A DNA stretch of 64,000 nt from Karstenula rhodostoma CBS 690.94 (taxonomy: Eukaryota; Ascomycota; Dothideomycetes; Pleosporales; Didymosphaeriaceae). Below are positions 32,916 to 42,504 of this stretch, one piece after another. How positions within the stretch are numbered: position 1 is the first letter of the stretch; each line of letters starts with the position of its first letter. The stretch covers positions 1,715,478 to 1,779,477 of the forward strand of contig MU001500.1 in NCBI GenBank assembly GCA_010093485.1, given 5' to 3'. Under the pieces are notes generated by a model. It saw only the letters and a program-made list of their open reading frames with translations, did not search any database and was not told the origin of the DNA. The position numbers were made by a program, and so were the translations under genes.

Positions 32916-34130
32916 ATGGCATCCAAAACGCTTTCTACAGCTCCTCGGGTTGCGAGATTCGGTGTGAGGCCCCTCCAATGCCTCCGGAAAGCACCCGCCT
33001 ACGCACAGAGACGGGCCATCTCTGCCTACGGCTACGAACAAGCCAAAGCGCTTACCTTCCAGGACTACGGCGATCCGCCTGCGGTGCTGTCGCTGCACTC
33101 GCATTCCATCTCGCCGCCCCACGGCGACCTCATGACGCTCCGCTTCCTCGCCTCGCCTATCAATCCCGCAGACATCAACCAGATCCAGGGCGTGTACCCT
33201 TCCAAGCCCACATTCACAACCTCGCTCAGCACCCCGAATCCCATCGCTGTCGCCGGAAACGAAGGCGTGGCAGAGATCATCGCGCTGGGGTCCAAGCCAA
33301 AAGAGGCGGGGTTCAAGAAGGGCGACTGGGTCATCATGAACGGGCCCGGTTTCGGGACGTGGCGGACGCACGCGGCGGCGCGCGTGCAAGATGTTGTGAA
33401 GCTCGACGACGCGATGCGCGAGGGCATCTCGGCGGTGCAGGCCGGCACCGTCAGTATCAACCCCTGCACCGCGTACCGCATGCTGCGCGACTTTGTGGAC
33501 CTCCAGGAAGGCGACTTCTTCATCCAGAACGGGGCAAACTCGGGCGTGGGGCGCGCAGCCATCCAGCTCGGGAAGCAGTGGGGGCTGAAAAGCATCAACG
33601 TCATCCGGGGGCGGGATGACAAGGCGGCAGAAGAGAAGCTGAAGCAGGAACTGAAAGACATAGGCGCCGACATCGTCATTACCGACGCGGAGCTACAGTC
33701 CCAGGGCATCCGCGACATGGCCAAGGAATGGACCAACGGCGGCCGCGCACCCATCCGCCTCGCGCTCAACTGTGTCAACGGCAAGGCCGCGACCGCCATG
33801 GCGAAGCTGCTCGCCTCCGAAGCGCACTTCGTCACGTACGGCGCGATGAGCAAGCAGCCGCTCACCATCCCCGCGTCCATGCTCATCTTCAAGGACATAC
33901 ACTTCCACGGGTTCTGGGTGAGCCGGTGGGCGGAGCGCCATCCCGAGGAGAAGAAGAAGACGGTCGCGGACGTGCTGGAGATGACGAGGCGGGGAACGTT
34001 CCGGGATACGCCGGTGGAGAAGATTGCGTGGGAGTGGGAGACCAAGGGGGACGAACTGGTTGGGAAGGTCAAGGATACGCTCGAGGGGTATCGGGAGGGG
34101 AAGGGGGTGTTTGTGTTTGGGAAGACGTAA
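32916..34130 (+). CDS. ETR1: Mitochondrial trans-2-enoyl-CoA/enoyl-ACP reductase
   Basis: Single exon, 404 aa from the ATG at 32916. The first 35 residues are Arg/Ser/Ala-rich without acidic residues (ASKTLSTAPRVARFGVRPL), a typical mitochondrial presequence. The medium-chain reductase fold follows: NPADINQIQGVYP holds the catalytic Tyr of the Etr1/MECR family, NEGVAEIIALG, GTVSINPCTAYRML, and the nucleotide-binding NGANSGVGRAAIQLGK. The C-terminus has MLIFKDIHFHGFWVSRW, also typical. The enzyme does the last, NADPH-dependent reduction of mitochondrial type II fatty acid synthesis, which supplies lipoic acid and respiratory-complex assembly. Confidence 0.94.
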   Translation: MASKTLSTAPRVARFGVRPLQCLRKAPAYAQRRAISAYGYEQAKALTFQDYGDPPAVLSLHSHSISPPHGDLMTLRFLASPINPADINQIQGVYPSKPTFTTSLSTPNPIAVAGNEGVAEIIALGSKPKEAGFKKGDWVIMNGPGFGTWRTHAAARVQDVVKLDDAMREGISAVQAGTVSINPCTAYRMLRDFVDLQEGDFFIQNGANSGVGRAAIQLGKQWGLKSINVIRGRDDKAAEEKLKQELKDIGADIVITDAELQSQGIRDMAKEWTNGGRAPIRLALNCVNGKAATAMAKLLASEAHFVTYGAMSKQPLTIPASMLIFKDIHFHGFWVSRWAERHPEEKKKTVADVLEMTRRGTFRDTPVEKIAWEWETKGDELVGKVKDTLEGYREGKGVFVFGKT

Positions 34131-35480
34131 GTGGGGAGCGTGTATAGAATTGTAAGTTAGAAGAGGCACGGCGAATAGCAGCGTTGTTGCAAATCTTGCT
34201 TAGCAGCATGTGTTTGAGGTACTGGAACGAGACTTCGCTTCCGTGTGGAAACGATCGGCATGGTTAACCAAGTCAAGCATACAAACTCCTAGCCAACTTG
34301 AAAGAAACAAAATGCGCTTATTTTTGAGCTATTAGCTAGGGGAAATACCTTTTTGTTAACATTTTTGTCTACACTCGATAACTCGATCTTTTTGTCATTA
34401 TTTCCCTTCTGAAAGAAATAAAAAACACTCTCTCCGTAGCTCAACAGCACCACGCAGACAAAGCGCTATACCGCAGATCAGACCAATGCCCAGATGCCTG
34501 CATGTGACGCTAGCGATGCGAAGGCGGATAAAGTTGCTGTAGGAGGAGAGGCTATCGCGGTGGGACTCACGCATGCTAGAGCCGCACGTGCTGTCCTTTC
34601 CCTCTTGCTTTTCAAAAAAAAGGGGGTTTCACATCACCATGTTAGCTCGACACTCACAGTCCCACTCTTGTCACCAGAACCCCATGTCCCGGAATCACGG
34701 TGCCCTGTGGAATTTTCAAAGAAAGAACGTATGCAAGTAGGAAGATCAGGAGTATGTGATGTGGTGTGGTGTCCGCTTCTCCTTCCCTGTATAACCCATA
34801 GTCTCTAGCAAAATAGGGGTGCGCGCTAGCTCTGTAACGTTTCTCGTACAGACCCATGTGCAGAGAAAGAGAAAGAAAGATTGGGGTTCTAGGCCTTCTG
34901 GGGGTTTCAAACCCTGCAAAGTTTGACCCATGTGTAGCGTAGAGCCGAGCCGCGAAGAGTCTACGTAGGTTGGCTATGGGCTGCTCGGTTTCTGCCGTCT
35001 CTGTACCGTTCCATAGAGTTTGATGACATGTCGATGCGTCAGCTCAGCACTGCGTCAGGGCCCAGCCTTCTGCGCTAGAAACCTAGAGTGCCAGGGTGAG
35101 GTTTTCGGGTATTGACATTGGGTTTCGGTTTTTGAGAAAAGTATGGGAAACAGGGATATGCTGGTGGTATGGGGTTCTGTAGAGGGACTGGAGAGTGAGT
35201 TACCACAGGGGAGATTGGGGGGTAGGTGAGCAGGGTAGAGAAGTGGAGGAGGGGTGCGGCGAGCACAAACTATATTATGGTAGTCTTGCCTCATACAAGC
35301 CATAAGGTTACTATTCCGACAGAAGAAAACATGTTCACCACGTCATCACAAGTACAGCCCTGTCACTAAAGATGTCCAGACACGTATCCACCATTAAAAA
35401 TATCCGTTTGGTACATCACGAGCACTCGTACAATCCCCACATCCTTCTAAAACAATGTTCCCACATTCATATCCTCAGCT
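34131..35480. other. Intergenic between convergent genes, about 1.35 kb
   Basis: Long for a convergent spacer. The AT-rich stretch 34290-34440 is followed by DNA with no coding frame and no repeat partner in the window. Confidence 0.4.
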
Positions 35481-36947
35481 CTACGCCTGCCTCAACTTCC
35501 CCAATTGCTCCGCCATCCCCCCCATATTCGCAAGCTCCACCTGCACCCTTAGATTCTCAATCTCGGCGTTCTTCTCCTCGACCTCCTTGGTCCGCATCAT
35601 AAGCGCATGCCGCAACCCACCGACCTCTTGCCGCAGCCGCTCGAGCTCGGTCTCCTCGTCGTCGCCCCTCGGGACAGCCTCCAGCGCAGAATTGCACTGC
35701 GCGATCAGGCTGGGGTCGATCTGCGCGAAGCCGGCTCGCGCCTGGTCGCTATTATCGTGCGACACCGACGCGTATCCGTGATGATGGACGTTAGGATGCG
35801 CATGCAACAATACCTCTGCGTCAGAGAGACCGTCTTCGTCATCATCGGAGAACGCGAGGTTCTCCCCGAGCTGCTGGCCCGCCGCCTTCCGCGCGCGCTT
35901 GATCTGCGCCCGGATGTTGTACACGTCGCGCTTGAAGATATGGATTCCGGGGAGTTTCTCCTCGAGGATCTGGACGGTGCGGCCGACGCCGCGGTCGCGT
36001 CCTTGGCCCGCGACGCCTTTGCGCAGCATCTCCTGCTCTACGATCTTCCAGACCAAACCGCCGCTTTCGAGGCTATGGCTTGGTTTGCAGGTGCTGCTAC
36101 CGTCGGGCGTCGAGATGGGGTCCTCGGGCGGAACGTCGTCATGGATGGGTTGGCCTTGGTCTACGCTGCCCATGCGCTGCTGTTCCCGCTCTTCCAGGGC
36201 TGTCACGCCGCCGGTGCCTACACGGCCTCCTTGCACACCCCACGTCCGCTTCCGCTGTACCGCCCATCCTTGCGTGACTCTTCCCTCGTGGTTATGTGCG
36301 CCTTCGCCAACCCGCAGCACCCACAGCCCATCCTCGCCCTTCTTCCCCTCGATCCACATCTTGCAGCCCGTCTTGTAGCTCACCCTGTTCTTTCTTACTC
36401 TTGTCTCGGGCGTCAGCTTGTGCGTGTTCTTCGGCGCGCCGTAGCACACGCAAGCGAGCTTTATGCGGGATCGATTCTTGGCGGTGGTGTTGATGGAGAG
36501 GGCGTAGCCATGAGCCGAGGCGTGTGTCTGCGCATACGTGTGCAGATCTTGCCATGTAGGGTGTGTCGATGGCAGAGGGGGCATCATGTCGAACTGGCCC
36601 GGAGGAGCAGTATTGGGCGGGATGGGGGGTGGTGCGGCTATCGTTCTGGATTCGGAGGGCGTGGAGGGTTCGGTGAAGTCGTGGGAGTCATGGTGTGCAG
36701 CAGTTGAAGAGTTTGGCTCATGCAAGTGCCGGCTTGACTCGGGGGATAAATTTGGATCAAGATGCAAGCCGTTGTGGTCTACATGTGGGGGTAGCGTGTG
36801 CTGTTCGGGCGGTGATGATACCCCAAAATTGGACGTGGTGTGCTCGGAGAAAGCGGGGTATGCGGAGCCGATAAGCTGGTGCGACAGTGAAGAATACGCA
36901 TCCTCGGGGATGGTGTGTGAGGTGTTAGAATGGAGAGCAGGCCGCAT
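35481..36947 (-). CDS. FAR1-type DNA-binding protein with C-terminal coiled coil
   Basis: Single exon of 488 aa. Residues 1-130 are Ser/Pro/His-rich. Residues about 130-220 match a FAR1/WRKY-GCM1-like zinc-binding domain: W-x-D-L-H-T-Y-A, SRIKLACVCYGAP, a basic stretch with TRVRKNRVSYKTGCKMW, then WVLRVGEGAHNHEG; the ligands would be Cys in ACVC/GCKM and His in HNH. This domain is shared with Mutator-like transposases, and single-copy fungal proteins carrying it are thought to be domesticated regulators. No transposase core is present. A second conserved-looking region lies at about residues 300-365 (GLVWKIVEQEMLRKG, KRDVYNIRAQIKRARK), and the end is a coiled coil (LERLRQEVGGLRHAL, EIENLRVQVELA). 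Nuclear role inferred. Confidence 0.8.
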   Translation of the reverse strand: MRPALHSNTSHTIPEDAYSSLSHQLIGSAYPAFSEHTTSNFGVSSPPEQHTLPPHVDHNGLHLDPNLSPESSRHLHEPNSSTAAHHDSHDFTEPSTPSESRTIAAPPPIPPNTAPPGQFDMMPPLPSTHPTWQDLHTYAQTHASAHGYALSINTTAKNRSRIKLACVCYGAPKNTHKLTPETRVRKNRVSYKTGCKMWIEGKKGEDGLWVLRVGEGAHNHEGRVTQGWAVQRKRTWGVQGGRVGTGGVTALEEREQQRMGSVDQGQPIHDDVPPEDPISTPDGSSTCKPSHSLESGGLVWKIVEQEMLRKGVAGQGRDRGVGRTVQILEEKLPGIHIFKRDVYNIRAQIKRARKAAGQQLGENLAFSDDDEDGLSDAEVLLHAHPNVHHHGYASVSHDNSDQARAGFAQIDPSLIAQCNSALEAVPRGDDEETELERLRQEVGGLRHALMMRTKEVEEKNAEIENLRVQVELANMGGMAEQLGKLRQA

Positions 36948-37555
36948 TGTCGTTAGGATGGGGGCGAGCTGCTCCGGATCGTGCGTAGATTTGGAGCGAC
37001 GTCGGGTGGAGGGAGCGGCGCTAGGATTTAAGCTTATCTTAGTGCGTGCACGTGCAACTACCGTTTTACGACACCATCATTGCGAATACACCCATCATCA
37101 AAGGTCTCGTTTTCCTTCTTCCACATCATGCCAAGCTGCGCAAGGACAACCTCCATCGCAACGATATGGTATATGCAACACCAGCCATGTATACGTACGC
37201 TAGACCAGCCAGGTCATGCGTTAGCCAGCAAGCAAGCCTTTGTGTTGAACCTCGACTTTGTAAAGCTTGCAGGATGATAGCACCAGGCCCTTGATAGTGG
37301 TGTCTATTATACGTCGCTCTTGATGCGCTGCGTTGTCTTGAGTGTAATCATAAAGTGCAAGAGGCTATACATTCGTGATTTGAAAGCATTTTTTATCATC
37401 CTAGGTTGTACAACACTTCCGACTAAGTGGATGATCATTGGTTATCCTATGCAACCTTGAAGAGCTACACATGCCCAATCTACCAACAAGGCAGATCCAG
37501 ATGCTAAGCACCAACATACCACCGCCATGAAGTCACAGTTTATGACTTTACTAGC
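36948..37555. other. Intergenic with repeat copy A
   Basis: Holds the promoter of the minus-strand FAR1-type gene and repeat copy A at 37091-37362. No reading frame is convincing. Confidence 0.5.
37091..37362 (+). repeat. Inverted repeat, copy A (less mutated)
   Basis: This stretch is similar over almost its whole length to the reverse complement of 40955-41200. Shared blocks include AGGTCTCGTTTTCCTTC, CATCGCAACGATAT, AGGCCCTTGATAGT and GTCTTGAGT. Copy A has about 25 extra bases near 37205. Differences are mostly C-to-T and G-to-A in copy B. Confidence 0.75.
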
Positions 37556-38543
37556 TCAAGAGATTGCAACCCTACGTCCACCACCACCGCCGCCACCGCT
37601 TCCCTTCTTGCCCCCATTCCGGTCATTCCGTCGTACATGGCCAGCGGCGCGCAGGTTTGCGTAGTCTGAATCTTCTTCATGCGCGCGAAGGCACTTCGGA
37701 TTGCGGCACGTGCCACCTTCGAAGTTGACGCACTTCGCTCGCTTGCAAGTGCGACCCCTCTGAGCGCATTCGACGCAAGGCTCACCGGCATCGCAGCGGA
37801 GGTGGTTCATATAGCAGAAGATGCAGACGGGGAAGGCTTCGGGCGGGCGGGCTGGGTGCAAGTGAGGGGTTGTGTCGTTGCTAGACCTAGACGAGTCAGA
37901 CCTCTAATCGTGAAACTAAACGAAGAACTTACTTTGTGTCCGCTGAGGCACGTTGGGCTCGTGGAGGGAAGTCTCCGGGCTGAGGCATCGCAGGAGCGCC
38001 GGGAATGAAGATGGCGCCACCAGTGCCAGAAGCAGTTCGAGCTGGAAGAGTGGGAGCAGCCACGGCGCCAGAAGGACTGGATGACGCATTCTTGGATGAT
38101 GTTGGCGGAGATATGTTGGTTGATGGGGCCTGAGGCGCCTGGAGGCGAACTCTCTTGCGAGTCCGGGTGAATATGTCGTTGGTGGTGCCTTGAAGGAAAT
38201 CCGTACCCGCCGTGTCCGAGCCTCCATTTGTGTCGAGCGGCGGCAAGCCGCGAATCTCCCTCGTGATCTTCGTGAGAGTGTCGATATCGGAGTTCATGCC
38301 CTTGACTTCCGCTCGATGCTTCCTCTTCAGGCTGTCTGTATAGTTCGCGACCCCTTCCATCACGTGAACAGCCTTTCCCTTGGACGCCTTGAGTTTCATA
38401 CGAAGCTCAGTTTTGTCTTTCTGCAGATCCCGTATGGCGCTTTGCGCTTGAGCTAGCTGCAATTGCAAGGATAGCTTGTCGTTGTCCACGTCGAGCGGAG
38501 TGCCCCCATTGGGATTTCCAGGCTGAGGGAGGTCTTTTGCCAT
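37556..38543 (-). CDS. Coiled-coil protein with Zn2Cys6-spaced cluster and CCCH knuckle
   Basis: Exons 38543-37933 and 37880-37556 join over a 52-bp intron (GTAAGT...TAG) to give 311 aa. Residues about 20-95 are a coiled coil (LSLQLQLAQAQSAIRDLQ). A Ser/Pro/Ala-rich linker has an RTRKRVRL basic patch. The second exon adds C-x2-C-x6-C-x5-C-x2-C-x6-C, the spacing of a fungal binuclear zinc cluster, but it lacks the usual basic residues between Cys 2 and Cys 3. The sixth Cys is directly followed by the knuckle C-x4-C-x7-C-x4-C-x3-H-E-E-D, the same as in the gene at 3118-3696, and a Gly/Arg/Lys tail. A nucleic-acid-binding or protein-interaction role is inferred; I know no characterised protein with this arrangement. 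Confidence 0.7.
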
Positions 38544-39903
38544 CTGGAATAGCTGATCAGATGTTCTATTGAAATCAGTTGCTGGACCTTTCGGCGGGTC
38601 GGTTGCTTACTTGACAAGAGCGGTAGACGTGGGTGACGTTTGAGGCGGGCTCCGACGCTGGAAAAACCTCGAAGTATTGGGTTTAAGCAATCTTCCAGGT
38701 GAAAGGTGCAGGCGGGAGTCATTGCGCGGATTCACGAACACTACTTGCGGAGCTCACATCCCTCACCTTCACCACGACGATGAGTGCACGGACACTCGGC
38801 GCCAGGCACCTGCCGCGCGCAAACGCCAAGCAAACGCTTTGTCAGCGCACCGTCGCCGCCTATAAAACCCCGCCCTCGCCCTTCCAATCTGACTTTCTTT
38901 TCTCTCACACCGGTTTTCCGTGTTTCCACGACTGGCTCTCAATCCCTCCCCTCCATCTGAGCAATTGACGGCTACTCGGGCGTATTTGCATCAGGTGTTT
39001 TGCGTTCGAGTGCCGATCGAGTTGGGCCGCGCTCTCCATGCGCAATATCGACAGGTTTGCATTGGATTCTCGACTTACCATGCACTCAGCTCTGGAATGT
39101 GGCGGTTGATTGTGGATGCAGCTTCGGCTGTCATGTCCGACCGAGCACCGGAGTACTAGGGCGTTCATGTTGGCTTACCGATACACGGACAGTGTATGGG
39201 CGCACGCTTCTCGTACACCTCGTACAGCCTCTGCGCGACCTTCAGGACACCTAGTGCTCTACTTCGATGGAGACTTCCCTCCGATTGCTTCGGCGACGTA
39301 CGGGATTACTGTCCACACGGCTTGCATCAGGTGCCTGCCATCGAGACAAAGAGTTTCATCTCGGTTCCTACATTCATCCTATATATGTTTGTCCGTTCCG
39401 AGCTCTGACTCTGAGCCTTACAGCTCACACAACGCTTTTTTTCATTGACTCTCGAGCCGCTGGCAGAGAATCAAGGAAGAAGATCTGGGTTCTCAACGCA
39501 TTGGTCATTCATTTTTGGCTCGCATCCGGTGCAGGGAGTGTTCCTACCCCACCTGACCACCATGCTCGCCGAATATGATGTGTCACATGCGCTTACATAT
39601 GGGCATCACATTGTGAACTTGAAACACGTGGCTACTACCCAGATTGTATCTGTTCTGGTGTGCCGTAGCGCTCGCATGAGTACTCCATATCTTATCCCGG
39701 TAGGCCTCAAGGTACCATGAGCGACCTTCCATGTCTTTCCAGCCATTCCTGATAAATAACGCCAGTGGCCAAGTTCATCGGATGTCGGGTTTCTTCCTGT
39801 TTTCAAGCACGCACGATAAAATTTATGAGGCAGAGAGACCATTGCCTGTGAAATCCAAGCCTCGTCAACAAATGCATATCCTCAGCAGGCCAGGTTGACA
39901 TCC
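38544..39903. other. Intergenic with orphan TATA box and repeat copy C
   Basis: TATAAAA at 38861 is followed by a pyrimidine-rich leader but no convincing frame. 39613-39703 is a repeat copy related to 41507-41595. The rest has no coding signal. Confidence 0.45.
39613..39703 (+). repeat. Dispersed repeat, copy C
   Basis: Similar to 41507-41595 in the same orientation: GAACTTGAAA, CGTGGCTA and AGCGCTCGCATGAGTA are shared, then CCATATCTTATCC. Right after it (39708-39750) GGTACCATG...CTTCCAT.TCTTTCCA matches the reverse complement of 41196-41237, so the second locus is rearranged. Confidence 0.7.
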
Positions 39904-40740
39904 CTAGCCAAATGGTGGACCTGACGACGTGGAAGACATCCTCAGTGATTTCCACCGCCCCAGCAGGCCTTTCCCTTTCCCTTTCCCACCCTCACCTCCC
40001 TCCACCTCCGTCTTTTTCGCCGTGCTTGCAACCGCGACTGGAGGCAGAACGGTGTTCTTCGGGGAAGCGTTGCCAGCCAGTACCGCGGCCATTCCCGTGT
40101 TCGTGTTATCCTTTTGGCCGACAATGCTCGCCCCATGGTTGTGTTTGTCTTGCGGCTGCTTCAAGGGTCCGTCGGGAGTCTCCGCACTCACTGAGGCGTC
40201 TGTCGCGGTCTCCCTCCAGAACGGCTGGAAGTCGCGTGCAGTAGTGGTGTACCTGTCAGCGCTGTTCGCATGTGCACGCTGCTCCCCCACATGCACATCA
40301 CCGCTGCCCCCGTCTCGCACCGAAAATTTCTCGTCCCGAGCAATGATGTTACCGCGCAGTTCCGCGATTATCCTGTACTGGGTCTCTGTGATCTGTACGT
40401 GCAGAGCGTTCTGCTCTTCCAGTTCCGCGAGTTGCTTCTCCATATCGGCGATGGTGCTGCGCATGTTGGCGATGATGTCGTCCTTGAGAGATGAGTTCTT
40501 CTCTAGGGTGGCGATGGTCTTGGTGTGCGAGGCGAGGTGCTCCTTGAGGCGGATGATTTGGTTGTCCATGATGATGACGTGTCTGGTATTGAGTGTACTG
40601 GGTTCTGTGAGGCGGAAGCGGTTTCGGGCAATTAGCATTGTTGTCCGGTGTAGCGGACTGTGAAGAGGTACCTGGAGTGTTCTTGAGGGCTGCCAATGTG
40701 CCTCGTGGGCAGAAATGTGGTTTGGTACTGAGATGTGCAT
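39904..40740 (-). CDS. Coiled-coil protein, unknown
   Basis: Single exon, 278 aa from the first ATG (MHISVPNHIS) or 221 aa from the ATG at 40569 (MDNQIIRLKEHL), where the coiled coil begins; the shorter form may be the true one. Heptads run through about 75 residues (IATLEKNSSLKDDIIANMR, IADMEKQLAELEEQNALH, IIAELRGNIIARDEK). The C-terminal third is Lys/Gly-rich (GGEGGKGKGKGLLGRWKSLR) with a possible amphipathic membrane-binding helix at GLLGRWKSLRM. It lacks the Cys-rich part of its neighbour. It lies between the two arms of the 37.1/41.0 kb inverted repeat. No function can be assigned. Confidence 0.55.
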   Translation of the reverse strand: MHISVPNHISAHEAHWQPSRTLQVPLHSPLHRTTMLIARNRFRLTEPSTLNTRHVIIMDNQIIRLKEHLASHTKTIATLEKNSSLKDDIIANMRSTIADMEKQLAELEEQNALHVQITETQYRIIAELRGNIIARDEKFSVRDGGSGDVHVGEQRAHANSADRYTTTARDFQPFWRETATDASVSAETPDGPLKQPQDKHNHGASIVGQKDNTNTGMAAVLAGNASPKNTVLPPVAVASTAKKTEVEGGEGGKGKGKGLLGRWKSLRMSSTSSGPPFG

Positions 40741-40954
40741 AAGAGCTTGAAGTTAAAAATGTCTAGGGCAGTAAAGAGTGGGCGCAAGAATGACCAAGAT
40801 AGCAAGTACCGTTGATGCACGCCCCTTTTTCAAGGTTTAAGGTTCAGTTGGTGAATTCAGAAAGGCCTGTGCGAAGTGTTGCCGATAGGGCAACCGATCA
40901 ACCTTGGTCTTCATTCGGTGTGAATGCGCTTCCCCACACTCTTCTAGTAGCCAT

Positions 40955-41200
40955 CCTGCTCATTATGAGTAAACTCAAGACCACGCAGCGTATCAAGAAC
41001 GGCTTATAGTAAACACTACTATCAAGGGCCTCGTGCTATTATCCTGCAAGGTTTACAAAGTCTCAGTCTAATACAAAGGCCTGCTTATTAGTACGTATAG
41101 ATGGCTGGTATTGTATATACTATATCGTTGCGATGAAGTTCGTCCTTACACAGCTTAGAATAATATGGAGGAAGGAAAACGAGACCTCCGGTGATGGATG
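40955..41200 (-). repeat. Inverted repeat, copy B (RIP-like)
   Basis: Reverse complement of copy A at 37091-37362. Relative to A, read on the same strand, GCTGCGCAAGG has become GCTGTGTAAGG, and ATGGTATATGCAACACC has become ATAGTATATACAATACC: almost all changes are C-to-T or G-to-A, as expected from repeat-induced point mutation. Confidence 0.75.
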
Positions 41201-41506
41201 GTTGGAAAGATATGGAAGGCTGCCCATGGTACCTGGAGGTATCTCCTCCAGGAACTGCACTTGGTGTCCAATTTGAGGCATAGTCGGGATAGCTGTGTGG
41301 GTTCCAATCCTCGCAGCTTCTGCAAGGTACGCGACAGGTGCATGCGCAACCGCAAATTCATCCCTACACACAAAAGCTTCGGAATTATTACGCCCCTTGT
41401 TAGCCGGTAGGAGGCTAGTTAAATGTATATCCACGTGCTCGAATACTGATTGGAGATGTCGCCTTGATGTATTATTGCTGGTCCAGGCATCAAGGCCATA
41501 CTGCAA

Positions 41507-41595
41507 AATGAACTTGAAATACGTGGCTAGTACCCCAATAGTAGCTGTGGTGCACCGGAGCGCTCGCATGAGTACCCCATATCTTATCCTGGTAG
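41507..41595 (+). repeat. Dispersed repeat, second copy
   Basis: Counterpart of 39613-39703, same orientation, about three quarters identical by eye, diverging after CCATATCTTATCC. Confidence 0.7.
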
Positions 41596-41828
41596 AACTG
41601 ACCAGTATAAGCTAGCACAAGTGTTAGTTGCTCTTAACACGCCCGGTGCTTAGTATCAAGGACCGCATCCCTTTCGAGTATTTTGCTCTAGACTGCGGTT
41701 ATCAGAATTACTTAAGCGGGGGTAAATGTGCGAGGAGTGCAATGCCACGAGCACACAGAATATAACTACTATTCTGTGTTGTCCCATAGTTCATGACCAC
41801 TGCTCTGGCGCCACGGGAACTAAAAGGC

Positions 41829-41946
41829 AACGTGAACACTGGCGATACAGTATTAGGTTATGATTATAAACTTGTATAGTAGCCTGAGTTACTCTAAAGT
41901 TAACTGTTATATATCCTCCTGGCATGATCGGGTGCGTAGTGCGGCA
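41829..41946 (+). repeat. Third repeat family, copy 1
   Basis: GCGATACAGTATTAGGT, TGTATAGTAGCCTGAGTTA and CTCCTGGCATG are shared with 43571-43690, and the first half is also found inverted at 44520-44600. The right end (GGGTGCGTAGTGCGGCAGG) matches part of the element at 43662-43883. Confidence 0.75.
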
Positions 41947-42302
41947 GGATCAGCGAATTGTGAACGCCCTGTATGGCCGTGACCTTACATCATACTATGA
42001 GTAACATGTTTGTCCCACCTTTGTAGCTGGGAAATAGACCACTAGAGGAGGAGGACCTAGTACTTTTAAGATATTTACTGCTCTTAATGCATTATTAAAA
42101 AGCCAAAGAATATTGTTGGAACCTGCATTTTGTCAGGTTAAAGAAGGCCCACCCAGGAGTATTGCGCCGAGAACTCACAATCCTGCTCTTAATACATTAT
42201 TGGACTGGGTAACCCGGGGAGCTATGTGGAGGAGCGGCGCGCTACTGAAGTTTAGGTGACGATTGTAATGGCGCGTCTTCTCTTAAAAGTCAATCCGAAT
42301 AG

Positions 42303-42347
42303 TGACTAGATGCTCGTGATTAAGTCGTTAGGCAGAGGCGAAGCTGT

Positions 42348-42350
<3 letters not shown>
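42303..42350 (+). repeat. Inverted copy of two pieces next to the oxidase 3' end
   Basis: CTAGATGCTCGTGATTAAGT is the reverse complement of 44474-44493, and directly after it GAGGCGAAGCTGTAGAGAGA is the reverse complement of 44626-44645, which covers the last codons and stop of the oxidase gene. About 130 bases between the two pieces are missing here. Confidence 0.75.
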
Positions 42351-42382
<32 letters not shown>

Positions 42383-42442
42383 CAGAGAGAGACAGAGAGA
42401 CGGAGAGAGAGACAGAGAGAGAAAGAAAGAAAGAAAGAGAGA
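42348..42442. repeat. GA microsatellite
   Basis: A run of GA dinucleotides with interspersed CAGAGA and GAAA units, about 95 bases. It begins at the short GA run that follows the copied oxidase stop codon, so it seems to have grown from that seed. Confidence 0.95.
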
Positions 42443-42504
42443 TACATTAGTTGTTATTACAAGGTGTCACCGTTCAAATCCCACCATCCCAAACCCCCCA
42501 CCCC

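Larger units (their letters stand above)
40741..42504. other. Repeat-rich intergenic region
   Basis: Holds repeat copy B, a second copy of the dispersed repeat, a copy of the third repeat, an inverted fragment matching the end of the oxidase gene, and a GA microsatellite. All frames are broken. Confidence 0.6.

Noticed and set aside
35607..36707. Plus-strand frame of 366 codons opposite the FAR1-type gene
   Set aside because: The minus strand shows the FAR1 domain and coiled coil; the plus-strand product has no recognisable feature.
42463..42490. B-box-like GTTCAAATCC after the GA microsatellite
   Set aside because: The preceding 60 bases are GA repeats, so no tRNA body can form.
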